From Anaerolineales bacterium (GTDB lineage Bacteria; Chloroflexota; Anaerolineae; Aggregatilineales; UBA2796), in assembly GCA_015075625.1 (NCBI GenBank), contig JABTTZ010000001.1, forward strand, positions 992,001 through 1,056,000: DNA of 64,000 nucleotides. Direction: 5' to 3'. Under the pieces are notes generated by a model that did not search any database, was not told where the DNA came from, and saw nothing but the letters and a program-made list of their open reading frames with translations. How positions within the stretch are numbered: the first letter of the stretch is position 1; the number at the start of each line of letters is the position of its first letter. Both the position numbers and the translations under genes were made by a program. Positions 42,178 through 50,855 of this stretch are shown here, in pieces.

Positions 42178-43356
42178 TTACTCAGCCGCCAGCGCACAGA
42201 TAACAATCGTTTTGTTATGGTAAGCGGCTAAGTTAACGCCTACCGGATTGGCAATTTCACCATAGGTATACATGCCCAGTAATGGGGTTTTTGTGCCGAC
42301 AACCTGCCGAATCAGGGCGATCTCAGCGTCCACTTTATCGCCGAGGATGGGCAAACGGGAGACGCAATCGAAGATAAGGATCGCCCCCGCCGGGTTCCCG
42401 TTCAGGGCAAGCATGGCTTCTTCAGCCGCCTGTTTTGCGCCAACCATCAAGGAGTCGGGATCGCCCTGCATAAAGCGCACTACTGCATTTTCAGGGATGT
42501 GTCCCACACATTCAATCGCCCCATCAGGGCGCACCTGAACCACCTCACGAATCAGGTATTCGCCGCTCATTTGCGGCAGCCCAATGGGATGTGTGCGGGT
42601 AAAAGCATAGAATGTGGCGGGGCTGAGATCCGGCGCATCGGAGGCAAAGAGTTCTTGAAAGACTTCAAAGGCGGGACGACCATTGAGTTTCACAATGAAC
42701 TGCCCCTCCGATTGGGTGACAACCAAGGCGCCACCCACCGGATTCCAGCCATGCCGCACGCCAATCCCAATCGGGCTTTTGGAACACAGCAAGGCGGCAA
42801 CAATCGCCTGTGAGTAGGTCTGGTTATTAAAAAATTGGCGTGCCGGGGCGTGGTCGTTCGCACCGCCGCCGATGAGTGGGCAAATTGGACCGAGGGTGTC
42901 GGTCATGCCGGCGACAATATCCAGCAGTTTTCTATCCGCGCTGTCGGAAAGCACCATCAGCGCTTTGTGGTCTGCTGCATGGGCAGCCATCAGGTCGTTT
43001 TCCAGCGACTCGGCAACCTGTTCAGCGACGAGACGAATCGTTTGTTCCGCCATCTCTCCGACGGCAGTCGTAATCCTGATCTTGTCGCTTCGGATCGCCA
43101 TAAGCGCTACGCTTTTCATTTGGGAGCCTTTGGCGGTGAGGTTTCCCCCCCCGCAGCAGCCAATTAGGGGGATACCCTTACTGATTGAGCGCACCCCACG
43201 TAATACCGCCGCTTGATCGTAGTTCTCGCTGGTAAACAGAAGAATAAAATCAGCCCGCTGATCATCCAATTTGGTGAGGGCTTGCTTCATCGCTGACCGA
43301 CCAGCCAGATAAGGGTTTTGACGCCGACTTAGCCCTATGACAGCAGTGGTGGACAT
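42178..43356 (-). CDS. FIST domain sensory protein
   Basis: 392 residues with the FIST_N region (RADFILLFTSENYDQ, IPLIGCCGGGNLTAKG) and the FIST_C region (AFEVFQELFASD, MQGDPDSLMVGAK, CVSRLPILGD). FIST proteins are predicted small-ligand (possibly amino-acid) sensors that feed kinases and chemotaxis-like systems. It is soluble, with no membrane helix. Together with the GAF kinase and two receivers it makes a complete signalling set with no DNA-binding output gene in view. Confidence 0.9.
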   Translation of the reverse strand: MSTTAVIGLSRRQNPYLAGRSAMKQALTKLDDQRADFILLFTSENYDQAAVLRGVRSISKGIPLIGCCGGGNLTAKGSQMKSVALMAIRSDKIRITTAVGEMAEQTIRLVAEQVAESLENDLMAAHAADHKALMVLSDSADRKLLDIVAGMTDTLGPICPLIGGGANDHAPARQFFNNQTYSQAIVAALLCSKSPIGIGVRHGWNPVGGALVVTQSEGQFIVKLNGRPAFEVFQELFASDAPDLSPATFYAFTRTHPIGLPQMSGEYLIREVVQVRPDGAIECVGHIPENAVVRFMQGDPDSLMVGAKQAAEEAMLALNGNPAGAILIFDCVSRLPILGDKVDAEIALIRQVVGTKTPLLGMYTYGEIANPVGVNLAAYHNKTIVICALAAE

Positions 43357-43675
43357 CTTCTACCTTCCTATTAATAATCTTTTTGGCTACTCTCTCTAAT
43401 TGGGCAGTATAGCATTGAATGCCGTCTAAAAATGTAAAAATGGCAGTTGATTACAGGATTGTGATGAATACCAAGCGTGGCTCTACAGAGTGGGGAAGGG
43501 GCGAGAAAGGACATCGAGACAGCACGTCACTGTGAGGCAGAGGGTAAGGTGCAGACCCCCAATCTGTGGGCGTTTTTGGGGATTGATCTCCCATCGGGGG
43601 TGAAACACAGGTACAATGAACTACGTACAGCATCCTGTGACCCAAAGGCAATTTTTTTCACCGTCAGGATCGTTC
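43357..43675. other. Intergenic region, no gene recognised
   Basis: This stretch separates the divergent FIST gene and the ubiquitin-like cluster. It is purine-rich near 43490-43560 and contains a possible ATG at 43616 for the next gene. No repeat of the two families and no RNA gene was recognised. A promoter for the downstream cluster is expected here, but no convincing pair of boxes stands out. Confidence 0.4.
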
Positions 43676-44503
43676 ATGCGTACTGTTGGACGTGGGCAAG
43701 CAATTTGGTTGGCGCTGATTGGCGTCTTGGTGTTGGTCGTCTCGTTGGCAAGCGTCGCCGGCGTTGCCAGTGTGCCACCGACAGTGGCACTTATGCTCGT
43801 CTTGGCATACCTTGCCGGAACATTCGTCACGCTGCGCGGGATTGATCTTAGCGCTGTAGGGCAGCAGGTTGGGCAGCGCGTGCGCGATCAGGCGCAAACC
43901 GCCCGCATGACGGGCGCGGCGCGGCGTGCCTCTCAAAAGGCGCGGGCGCGTTCGCCTTATACCAGCGACACGGCGCACGTTCTTGCCGATATTGGCTTGC
44001 TGGTGAACACCCGCCGCAAGGATAGCACATGGAATCGGCGCGTGGGGGAATCGGCGTCCTATGATGATGGGGCAATTCAGCCCTATATCAAACTGCGCAT
44101 TGAGCCAGAGATCGCCGGACAAACGGCGCTGATTGAATTTGAGTTTTATGATCGCTCTGGCAACCTTCAATTTTCCCACCGGATGCAAGAATACCTCCGT
44201 GATGGGGAAAACCTGATCTTGTGTGAGCGCCAACTGCCCTTGCGCGATAACAGCGAACGCGGGCGGGCGGGACTTTGGGATTTACGTGTGCGGGTGAACA
44301 GCGAACTGGTTGGGATTCACGAATTCAGCATGTCCACCTCGGCGGCGGAACGGGGCGAAGCGCTTCCCTCGCGGGAGGAGTCGCGCAGCGCCCCCCATGA
44401 AGATCGTGGGCGGCACGTGTTGGCGGTAGATGAGGATGATCCCGTCAGCCTTGAGGATTTGCTCCGCGAACAGGCACGCCGCAGCCAAGCAAGCGAGAAT
44501 TAA
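43676..44503 (+). CDS. Two-helix membrane protein of the E2/JAB/E1 cluster (paralogue 1)
   Basis: 275 residues from ATG 43676. Two membrane helices (IWLALIGVLVLVVSLASVAG; TVALMLVLAYLAGTFVTL) are followed by a basic, Ala/Arg-rich stretch and then a soluble domain of about 130 residues. The soluble domain has the pattern ADIGLLV...IKLRIEPEIAGQ...WDLRVRVNSELVGIHEF. This matches the protein encoded at 44755 in order and spacing, so they are paralogues. Both end with a VSLEDLL/MSLDELL motif. The domain looks like a beta sandwich, possibly Ig-like. The function is unknown. An alternative start is at 43616. Confidence 0.75.
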   Translation: MRTVGRGQAIWLALIGVLVLVVSLASVAGVASVPPTVALMLVLAYLAGTFVTLRGIDLSAVGQQVGQRVRDQAQTARMTGAARRASQKARARSPYTSDTAHVLADIGLLVNTRRKDSTWNRRVGESASYDDGAIQPYIKLRIEPEIAGQTALIEFEFYDRSGNLQFSHRMQEYLRDGENLILCERQLPLRDNSERGRAGLWDLRVRVNSELVGIHEFSMSTSAAERGEALPSREESRSAPHEDRGRHVLAVDEDDPVSLEDLLREQARRSQASEN

Positions 44504-44507
44504 TGCC

Positions 44508-44738
44508 ATGTCACAAGTGACCATTCAGCGCTTGGTGCGCGGTGGACTCATGGGGGCGGGCGTCTTGATGGTGGGGCTTGCCGTAATCGCTGTGATACAG
44601 GGTGAGATAGACCCCCCTGCGTTGATCTTCATCGGGATTTGGGTGGCATGGGTCGTCTATATGGTGCTGCGCTCTGATCTGCTGACGAAACGCCCGCCGG
44701 AACACACGGCGGATGACGAAACGGCTGAGAATGGCTGA
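44508..44738 (+). CDS. Small two-helix membrane protein
   Basis: 76 residues. Two hydrophobic helices (LMGAGVLMVGLAVIAVIQG; LIFIGIWVAWVVYMVL) and an acidic C-terminus (TADDETAENG). It starts 4 bases after the stop of the previous gene and ends 16 bases before the next, so it is part of the operon. It has no di-glycine end, so it is not an obvious ubiquitin-like modifier. No family was recognised. Confidence 0.75.
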   Translation: MSQVTIQRLVRGGLMGAGVLMVGLAVIAVIQGEIDPPALIFIGIWVAWVVYMVLRSDLLTKRPPEHTADDETAENG

Positions 44739-44754
44739 GTGAAGGAACTGGATC

Positions 44755-45678
44755 ATGTCGAACTCGCGTGGCAGACGATCACGTAACAACGACCATGGCG
44801 GGTGGTGGTGGTTTTGGGGTGTCTTTATTTTTTTGACCGTCGCTTCCAAAGGACGCATCTTTGGCAGCAGTTCAGCAACCGTTGTTTTCTTTGGTATTTT
44901 GGTCGTGATGAGTTTGATCCATTTTGCCAGTACATTCGCTAACGGGGGCGGAAGGCAAAATGGCAACTCGGTATCGGCTCGTCTTGCCCGTGACATCCAA
45001 CGCCGCGCCGAAGAGGAAGCAGACCGCCAGCGGTTCACCGCCCAAGCCCGCCGACAGATGAACACAGAGTACGATCCGACAGACCTTGAGCGCGAAAAAA
45101 TGACCCCCGCCGAGGTTGGTAAGCGTGCCATGCGCCGCGCCGGAAACCGCCCCGACACATGGGAGTTGACCCTTGATGATATTGGCTTGCTTGCCTATCA
45201 CGGGGACACCACGCCCGATCTGGTGCGCCTTGCCCCAGTCCCTACGGATGCGCAGCAGATTCGCCCCTTTTTGGTGATCTCGCTGCCCTACCAACGCGGG
45301 CGGGGAACGATCACCTTCGCCATCCACGACGAAGCGGGCGAGGAACGCTACACCTACAAGCAGCTTTATGAATTGAAACAGGGACAAAATTTCGTCACCA
45401 CCAAAACATGGCTGCCGCTGCCCACGAATCGCAGTGGGGGGCGTTGGTCGGTGCGGGTGAGCATTGGCGAAACGGTATTCGCCGTCCATGAATTCATCGT
45501 TCGTCCCGCCTATGATGGGCAGATCAAGGAATTTATCAAGGAAGACGGCGAGATTGATCCCTGGCTGACCCATGCCGTTGAGCGCGAACGGTTGAATGGC
45601 GGCATGAGCCTTGACGAACTGCTGATGACGAATACCAATGATGCAGAAGAAGAAACGACTGCCTCTGCCCTTCATTAA
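44755..45678 (+). CDS. Two-helix membrane protein of the E2/JAB/E1 cluster (paralogue 2)
   Basis: 307 residues. Two hydrophobic helices near the N-terminus (WWWFWGVFIFLTVAS; ATVVFFGILVVMSLIHFAS) are followed by a charged helical region (ARLARDIQRRAEEEADRQRF) and a beta-rich soluble domain. The soluble domain reads DDIGLLAYHG...FLVISLPYQRGR...WSVRVSIGETVFAVHEF and then MSLDELLMT. This is the same arrangement as in the protein from 43676. Its many Lys and its position beside conjugation enzymes make it a possible target or anchor. That role is inferred. Confidence 0.75.
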   Translation: MSNSRGRRSRNNDHGGWWWFWGVFIFLTVASKGRIFGSSSATVVFFGILVVMSLIHFASTFANGGGRQNGNSVSARLARDIQRRAEEEADRQRFTAQARRQMNTEYDPTDLEREKMTPAEVGKRAMRRAGNRPDTWELTLDDIGLLAYHGDTTPDLVRLAPVPTDAQQIRPFLVISLPYQRGRGTITFAIHDEAGEERYTYKQLYELKQGQNFVTTKTWLPLPTNRSGGRWSVRVSIGETVFAVHEFIVRPAYDGQIKEFIKEDGEIDPWLTHAVERERLNGGMSLDELLMTNTNDAEEETTASALH

Positions 45679-45729
45679 TTCTGACGATCTAGAACGAGAC
45701 AACCGACGACAGCACAGGAGATGAACCCA

Positions 45730-46167
45730 ATGACCGTTTGGTGGGGGACACGAGAGAACGTATCGGCGCGGCTGCGCCTAGAAGTAGAGGCGATGCGTGC
45801 CGCCTTTGCCGACACCTTCCGCCTTGTTGTCAAGCCCGGGCAAAACTTGTATTGGCTTGGCACGGTGGAGATCAACCTGAAAAACATCCCACAGCGGGAA
45901 CACGCCCTGAAAATTCTCTATCCGGCAAGCTACCCAGACCGTCCGCCAGAAGCCTATGTGGTGAAACCGCAGATTTACAGCGAGAAGCACCAGTTTGAAG
46001 ATGGGCAGCTTTGCCTCTTTAACCCAAAAGATGGCGAAACCTATGGGTGGAATCCCTCGCGCTCTACAGCAGTGACGGTAGCCGCGTGGGGCGTCCAATG
46101 GCTGTACGCCTATTATACATGGCGGGCAATTGGGACGTGGCCCGGCATTGAAGAACGGGTGAAGTGA
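45730..46167 (+). CDS. E2-like (UBC fold) ubiquitin-conjugating enzyme homologue
   Basis: 145 residues. The UBC order is preserved: an N-terminal helix, beta strands, the YPxxYPxxPPE motif (ILYPASYPDRPPEAYVV), His 87, the active-site Cys 95 in GQLCLF, then WNPSRSTA and a C-terminal helix ending TWPG. Bacterial E2-like proteins of this kind carry activated ubiquitin-like proteins or related modifiers as a thioester. ATG 45730 was chosen because AGGAG lies nine bases upstream; ATG 45721 touches the ribosome site. The isopeptidase gene starts 7 bases later. Confidence 0.9.
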   Translation: MTVWWGTRENVSARLRLEVEAMRAAFADTFRLVVKPGQNLYWLGTVEINLKNIPQREHALKILYPASYPDRPPEAYVVKPQIYSEKHQFEDGQLCLFNPKDGETYGWNPSRSTAVTVAAWGVQWLYAYYTWRAIGTWPGIEERVK

Positions 46168-46173
46168 CGCGCC

Positions 46174-47364
46174 ATGTTTCGGAGTTTATTCGGCGTGAAT
46201 CCAGATCGCCTTCCTCGCGTCAGTGTTGCTCAGCGGGTGATTGATAAGATCGTCGCCAATGCGTTGATCTATGACACAGAGACGGGTGAAGTCCTTTTTG
46301 GGTTCACCCTCCCTAGCGCCGAGCGCGCCGAGCCAGATATGATCGTCCTTGACACCATTCCCCCTGACGACAGCGCGATCCGTTTGGGAGCGATGTTTGA
46401 ACAGGGCGACGAATGGCAAAATGCGATCTTCAATTGGTATGAGGACAACTGGCGGCTGTGCCTTCAACGGGGTCTAGACGCTGCCGGAAAGCCGATCCAG
46501 CCGACGCTGCGCACCTCCCTAACCCATCTGGGAAATTGGCATAAACACCCCGGCACCTACACAATTCCCTCTGAGGGGGATTTGGCAACGGCGCTCGATG
46601 ATCTTGCCGATCCAGAGATGGGAGCGCCGCAGCTGCTGGTGTTTTTGGCGACGGTTTGGGAAAAACTGCCCGAAATGCCGCCGCTTGAGGAACTGCTTGG
46701 AGAGGACGACACGAATGAGGAAGAAGAACCTTCCCCAACGCTTTTGAATCGCCTCTCCTCTCGCCTTCACACGCTTCGGGAGCGCTTTGCCAACGATTAT
46801 GATGATGAGTTTGACGCGCACGGCGAGCCAGAGGCGGGCGATTGGCTGATCATTCCGATCAATGACACACGGTGGGTGCGCATTGATTTTTGGTATATCA
46901 GCCGCACTATCCGCCGCTTTGTGCGGGTACATCCGCTTGTGCTGCCCAATGAATCGCTGCCTGTCTTAAACAGCATTGGCTGGCACTTGGCAAACCCAGA
47001 ACGGGTGCGCCTTGAGCGGGATACCCTTCGGGCGCAAAAATTTACCCCAGATTTCAAGCAGTATGATACGGATGGTGTCCCGCCCCTTGAAATTTGCAGT
47101 TGGGTGTGGCGTCCGCCTAGTCCGTACATCCTGTTTTTGGTGACGGATGCCGATTATCCGGCACGCCGTCCGCTGGTGCGGATCACCCCCGTCGCCTTGT
47201 TAAAAGCGTTAGCCAATGAACCGGAATTATTCCGCAAATTGTGGGAGGCATCAAAGCCCGTCCCCGCCTCTGCCTATCCAACATGGGCATGGACACCCGA
47301 ACGCACCCTTGCCGATTTAGCAGCAGCAGTGGAAGCAAACCTCCTAGAAGGAAAGATGGCATGA
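46174..47364 (+). CDS. JAB/JAMM isopeptidase-like protein with a C-terminal UBC-like region
   Basis: 396 residues. The JAMM motif is complete: Glu 39 (TGEVLFGF), His 123 and His 125 (NWHKHPG), Ser 133 and Asp 136 (PSEGD). JAMM proteases remove ubiquitin-like modifiers or process their C-termini. An acidic spacer (about 175-190, EDDTNEEEE) leads to residues 270-396, which contain YPARRPLVRITP and WAWTPERTLADLAAAVEANL. These resemble E2 motifs with no active-site Cys, so this part may be an inactive UBC/RWD-like domain. Its stop overlaps the E1 start (ATGA at 47361). Confidence 0.88.
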   Translation: MFRSLFGVNPDRLPRVSVAQRVIDKIVANALIYDTETGEVLFGFTLPSAERAEPDMIVLDTIPPDDSAIRLGAMFEQGDEWQNAIFNWYEDNWRLCLQRGLDAAGKPIQPTLRTSLTHLGNWHKHPGTYTIPSEGDLATALDDLADPEMGAPQLLVFLATVWEKLPEMPPLEELLGEDDTNEEEEPSPTLLNRLSSRLHTLRERFANDYDDEFDAHGEPEAGDWLIIPINDTRWVRIDFWYISRTIRRFVRVHPLVLPNESLPVLNSIGWHLANPERVRLERDTLRAQKFTPDFKQYDTDGVPPLEICSWVWRPPSPYILFLVTDADYPARRPLVRITPVALLKALANEPELFRKLWEASKPVPASAYPTWAWTPERTLADLAAAVEANLLEGKMA

Positions 47365-48296
47365 CGGCACGAGCAGATTGGGATCGTGTGGAGCGGCTTT
47401 TGGGAAAGGAATCCCTTGCCCAATTGGCACAGAAAAAAGTGGCGGTGGTTGGGTTGGGATCGGGGGGCGGGTTTGTTGCCCTTGCCTTAGCAATGAGCGG
47501 CGTTGGCGGGTTTGTTCTCATCGATGACGACACGGTAGAGGCGACGAACATCGTCCGCCATGTTGCCGATATGCGCGATGTAGGGCGTCCGAAGGTCGAG
47601 GCAGTGGCAGATTTGATCCACGCCCGCAACCCCGCCGCCCATGTGGAGGCGATCAGCGGGCGTTTGGAACAGCACGCGGCGAAACTTGCCGAAGTGGACT
47701 TGGTGATCGTCGGTGTGGACGGGGAATTGGTGAAGTATGAGATCAATTCCCTGTGCCGCCAATATGGAAAAACCGCCCTTTATGCCGGCGTTTATGAGCG
47801 GGGCGAAGGCGGCGATGTGACGATCATTCAGCCGAACAGTGGTCCCTGCTATGCGTGTTGGGCGCGGCAGCTTCGTGAGGATATTGCCGAGGCAACCGCC
47901 CGCGAGACGACGAACGCCCCCGCTGAAGACCTCGATTACGGGATGATCAGTGACGAAGGGACGATTGAAGCCGAACCCGGACTGTATCTTCACGTCGTCC
48001 GTGTAGCAAGCGCCCAAGCAGATATGGCGCTGAACACCCTCTTAGCCGGACAGCCGCAGCACCGCCCTTATCCGGCGAATACGGTGATCCTTGCCAATGT
48101 TGCTATGGAGATCATGGATGGGGTGACTCTTGCCCCTTACAGCGCCCAGTGGGTGAACATCCCCCGCGATCCATCGTGTTTGGTCTGTGGGACGCCAGCA
48201 CTCACAGCCCTTTCACTGGATGCGGTGGCGGGCAGTTTGATCGGCGACGAGGAAGACGAAAACGAGGAAGGAACAATGGCGGCGGGCGTCTCTTGA
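47361..48296 (+). CDS. ThiF/E1-like adenylyltransferase
   Basis: 311 residues. The Rossmann ATP-binding loop is GLGSGGG (31-37), followed by IDDDTVEATNIVRH with the E1 Asp, Asn and Arg, and by DVGRPKVEAVADL with the Lys. Two Cys pairs, CYAC and CLVC, form the zinc site. This is the activating enzyme fold that adenylates the C-terminus of a ubiquitin-like protein. Its start overlaps the JAB stop by ATGA. The protein ends in an acidic tail (GDEEDENEEG). A hairpin fragment follows at 48345-48375. Confidence 0.92.
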   Translation: MTARADWDRVERLLGKESLAQLAQKKVAVVGLGSGGGFVALALAMSGVGGFVLIDDDTVEATNIVRHVADMRDVGRPKVEAVADLIHARNPAAHVEAISGRLEQHAAKLAEVDLVIVGVDGELVKYEINSLCRQYGKTALYAGVYERGEGGDVTIIQPNSGPCYACWARQLREDIAEATARETTNAPAEDLDYGMISDEGTIEAEPGLYLHVVRVASAQADMALNTLLAGQPQHRPYPANTVILANVAMEIMDGVTLAPYSAQWVNIPRDPSCLVCGTPALTALSLDAVAGSLIGDEEDENEEGTMAAGVS

Positions 48297-48482
48297 CACC
48301 CTCCGCCCAAACCTACCGAGCAGTCCGTCAGAAAGATTTCTAAAAGAACCCCTTTTCCCGCTTGCCGGGAAAGGGGGTGAACAGCCTCTCTCCGTTTATA
48401 GGGATGGACAAGGGGTGCGGTTGTGAAATGACTTATACCTTCTTGGTGGTCTACTCGTGACGATGTGCCGCACATGTTCGAG

Positions 48483-49580
48483 TCACGGACGGAAAATCCA
48501 GGCTTGGGTGGTTGCCTCAATATTGTAATCGTAGCCGCCCACAATCAGCACCGTCCCATTTCCCAACACCGTTGCCGTGCCATAGAACCGATCTGTATCG
48601 AACGATCCGTTCAACAGTTCAAAGGCGCCTGTTTGCGGGTTATAAAGTTCCAGATTTCGCGCCCCGTAAGAAATGAGCGGCTGCCCATTGGGGAGAATGA
48701 CCACGGCATCAGCATTCCGAAAGCGCGTTGACCACATGCTTCCCGCCGGAATGAACACGCCTGTTTTCACATCATAGATTTCAGCGCTGGCATAAACGCC
48801 ATTCCAATCCCGTTCATCGGCGCCGCCCGTGATCAGGACATTGCCATCGGGCAGCAGCGCCGCCGCGTGCTTTTGCCGCGCAACGGACATTGACCCTGTA
48901 ACCGTGAAGCGGTTCGTTGCCGGGTCGTAAATTTCGGCGGTGGCGAAGATTTGGTTGTTGCCCCGCGCCCGCACCTGCCCACCGACAATCAACACGCGCC
49001 CATCTTGGAGCAGCGTCGCCGTGTGGTTATAGCGAGAGATGGTCATCATCCCAATGTTCGTGAAGGTGAAGGTGGCGGGGTCGAAGATTTCCGCGCTTTG
49101 CAGAATACCCGTCCCGTAGCCACCCGTGATCAACACGCGACCATCCTTGAGAACAGTTGCCGTGAACCCCGAACGGATGGTGGTCATGTCCCCAATGTAG
49201 GTAAATTCTTTTGTGATGGGGTCATAGACTTCGGCAGTGGACATCCGCCCCCGACGATTCACCCCACCAATGATGAGGACAAGCCCATTTCTCAAAAGCG
49301 CCGCCCCGTGACAGGCACGCGGACGATTCAACTCGCCAACAGGCGTAAACGCCCCCGTGGTTGGGTTGTAAATATCGGCATCGCTGTTGATGCGCCCATC
49401 GCCGGGAATGCCCCCCGCCACCAACACCGTACCATCTTGAAGAAGGGTTGCCGTGTGGCAGGCGCGGGCGCGGGTCATTGCCCCCGTTGGGTTCAACGAT
49501 CCGCTGGCTTGCGCCGAGATCGGGGGCAGAACAGGGAACAAGAAACACAGAATGACTATGATTGCAATACGCCGTCGCAT
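48483..49580 (-). CDS. Exported Kelch-repeat protein
   Basis: 365 residues with a signal peptide (RRRIAIIVILCFLFPVLPPISAQA). About six to seven Kelch repeats follow, each with the TATLLQDGTVLVAGG pattern (for example HTATLLQDGRVLIVGG, HAAALLPDGNVLITGG). They should fold into a single beta propeller outside the membrane. No enzyme motif is visible. ATG 49580 is preceded by GGAAGG. It is convergent with the E1 gene and is not expected to belong to that operon. Confidence 0.88.
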   Translation of the reverse strand: MRRRIAIIVILCFLFPVLPPISAQASGSLNPTGAMTRARACHTATLLQDGTVLVAGGIPGDGRINSDADIYNPTTGAFTPVGELNRPRACHGAALLRNGLVLIIGGVNRRGRMSTAEVYDPITKEFTYIGDMTTIRSGFTATVLKDGRVLITGGYGTGILQSAEIFDPATFTFTNIGMMTISRYNHTATLLQDGRVLIVGGQVRARGNNQIFATAEIYDPATNRFTVTGSMSVARQKHAAALLPDGNVLITGGADERDWNGVYASAEIYDVKTGVFIPAGSMWSTRFRNADAVVILPNGQPLISYGARNLELYNPQTGAFELLNGSFDTDRFYGTATVLGNGTVLIVGGYDYNIEATTQAWIFRP

Positions 49581-49770
49581 AAGACCTTCCAAAATCCCTC
49601 AGGGGATAGAGAATACATGGTGACTATTGATTAGAACTACTTTACCGTTATTCTCATCATTTATGAGTCACGGTCTGATCACAAGACCATAGTGTATGTC
49701 TTTAGATCACGCTACAAGTCTTTTAGAAGTTCCCTTCAAGGGCAGAGCGTAAAGCAGGAAGTCCCTCCCC

Positions 49771-50748
49771 TCAACCCCCGACAAGGATCGAGGCGATCAC
49801 CGCCGGATCAGCGCTGCCACCGCTGATGATCGCCACCGTTTGGGCGGCGGGGGGGAGTTCCGCTTGATGGCAGCGCCACGCCGCATAGGTCAAGGCGCCG
49901 GATGGTTCGACCCACAGATGGTTGTTTAGGATGAGTTCCCGCGTGCTGGCTCTAATCTCGGTTTCGGTGACGGTGATCACCTCGTCTACATAGGCTTGCA
50001 TATGGCGAAAGGTGAGATCGCTCAGAGTGAGCGTGCGAACGCCATCAGCAATGGTGCGCCATGCTTCGGCGGGGGTAATCGCCCGCAGCGCCCCACCGCG
50101 GAAGGATTGCTGCGCATCGTTGGCAAGCGCTGGCTCAACGCCAATGAGTTTCACGGCGGGATTCAGATGTTTCAGCGTAGCCGCTACCCCGCTGATCAAG
50201 CCGCCGCCGCCAATAGGCACAAGAACGAGATTGACCGTTGGTAAATCAGCATAAATTTCCGCGCCAATCGTCCCCTGTCCGGCAATGACAAGGGGATCAT
50301 CAAAGGGGGGGACGAGCGTCCATGCCTGCCCCGCCATGAGTTCCGCCGCCACCGCCTCGCGGCTTTCGGTGGCGGGGTCATAGAGGACAACCTGCGCCCC
50401 ATAGCCGCGTGTCGCCTCAATCTTCACCGCCGGAGCGTTGTTGGGCATGACAATGACGGCGGGAATCCCGCAGGCTTTGGCGGCAAAGGCAACACCTTGC
50501 GCATGGTTTCCGCTGGAATAGGCAATCACCCCCCGCGCCCGCACGTCCGAATCGAGGCTGAGGATTTTGTGTGATGCCCCGCGAATTTTGAACGAGCCAA
50601 TCGGCTGCAAATTTTCCGGTTTCAACCAGAGTTGAGTGCCGTCTGCGGTGGCATGAAAGGCGGGAAGCAGCGGGGTATGGAAAGCAACCCCGCGCAGCGT
50701 TTGTTGGGCGCGTTGAATATCGGCTAAGGTGACAAGCGGTATGGTCAT
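49771..50748 (-). CDS. Threonine/serine dehydratase
   Basis: 325 residues. The PLP Lys lies in IGSFKIRGASHKI; SSGNHAQGVAFAAK and PIGGGGLISGVA (phosphate loop) are family blocks. It deaminates threonine to 2-oxobutanoate or serine to pyruvate. There is no C-terminal ACT domain, so it is the short, catabolic-like form or a serine racemase-like enzyme. ATG 50748 begins at the family-typical MTIPLVTLADIQRA. It is divergent from the PBP gene. Confidence 0.9.
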   Translation of the reverse strand: MTIPLVTLADIQRAQQTLRGVAFHTPLLPAFHATADGTQLWLKPENLQPIGSFKIRGASHKILSLDSDVRARGVIAYSSGNHAQGVAFAAKACGIPAVIVMPNNAPAVKIEATRGYGAQVVLYDPATESREAVAAELMAGQAWTLVPPFDDPLVIAGQGTIGAEIYADLPTVNLVLVPIGGGGLISGVAATLKHLNPAVKLIGVEPALANDAQQSFRGGALRAITPAEAWRTIADGVRTLTLSDLTFRHMQAYVDEVITVTETEIRASTRELILNNHLWVEPSGALTYAAWRCHQAELPPAAQTVAIISGGSADPAVIASILVGG

Positions 50749-50855
50749 TGGGCGTAGTGTGCCGTGCAAGTTTCCGTTAAGAAAGATTATATCTCGCTCG
50801 CAGCGTCACCTACCCGTTGATCAGCCGTTGGGCAGCGTGAGCGGGGAACGATGGT

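Noticed and set aside
43440-43675. A possible RNA gene or riboswitch upstream of the conjugation cluster
   Set aside because: No conserved aptamer or strong stem pattern was recognised.
48300-48480. A small modifier gene after the E1-like gene
   Set aside because: The gap holds a hairpin repeat fragment and no credible short frame with a Gly-Gly end.
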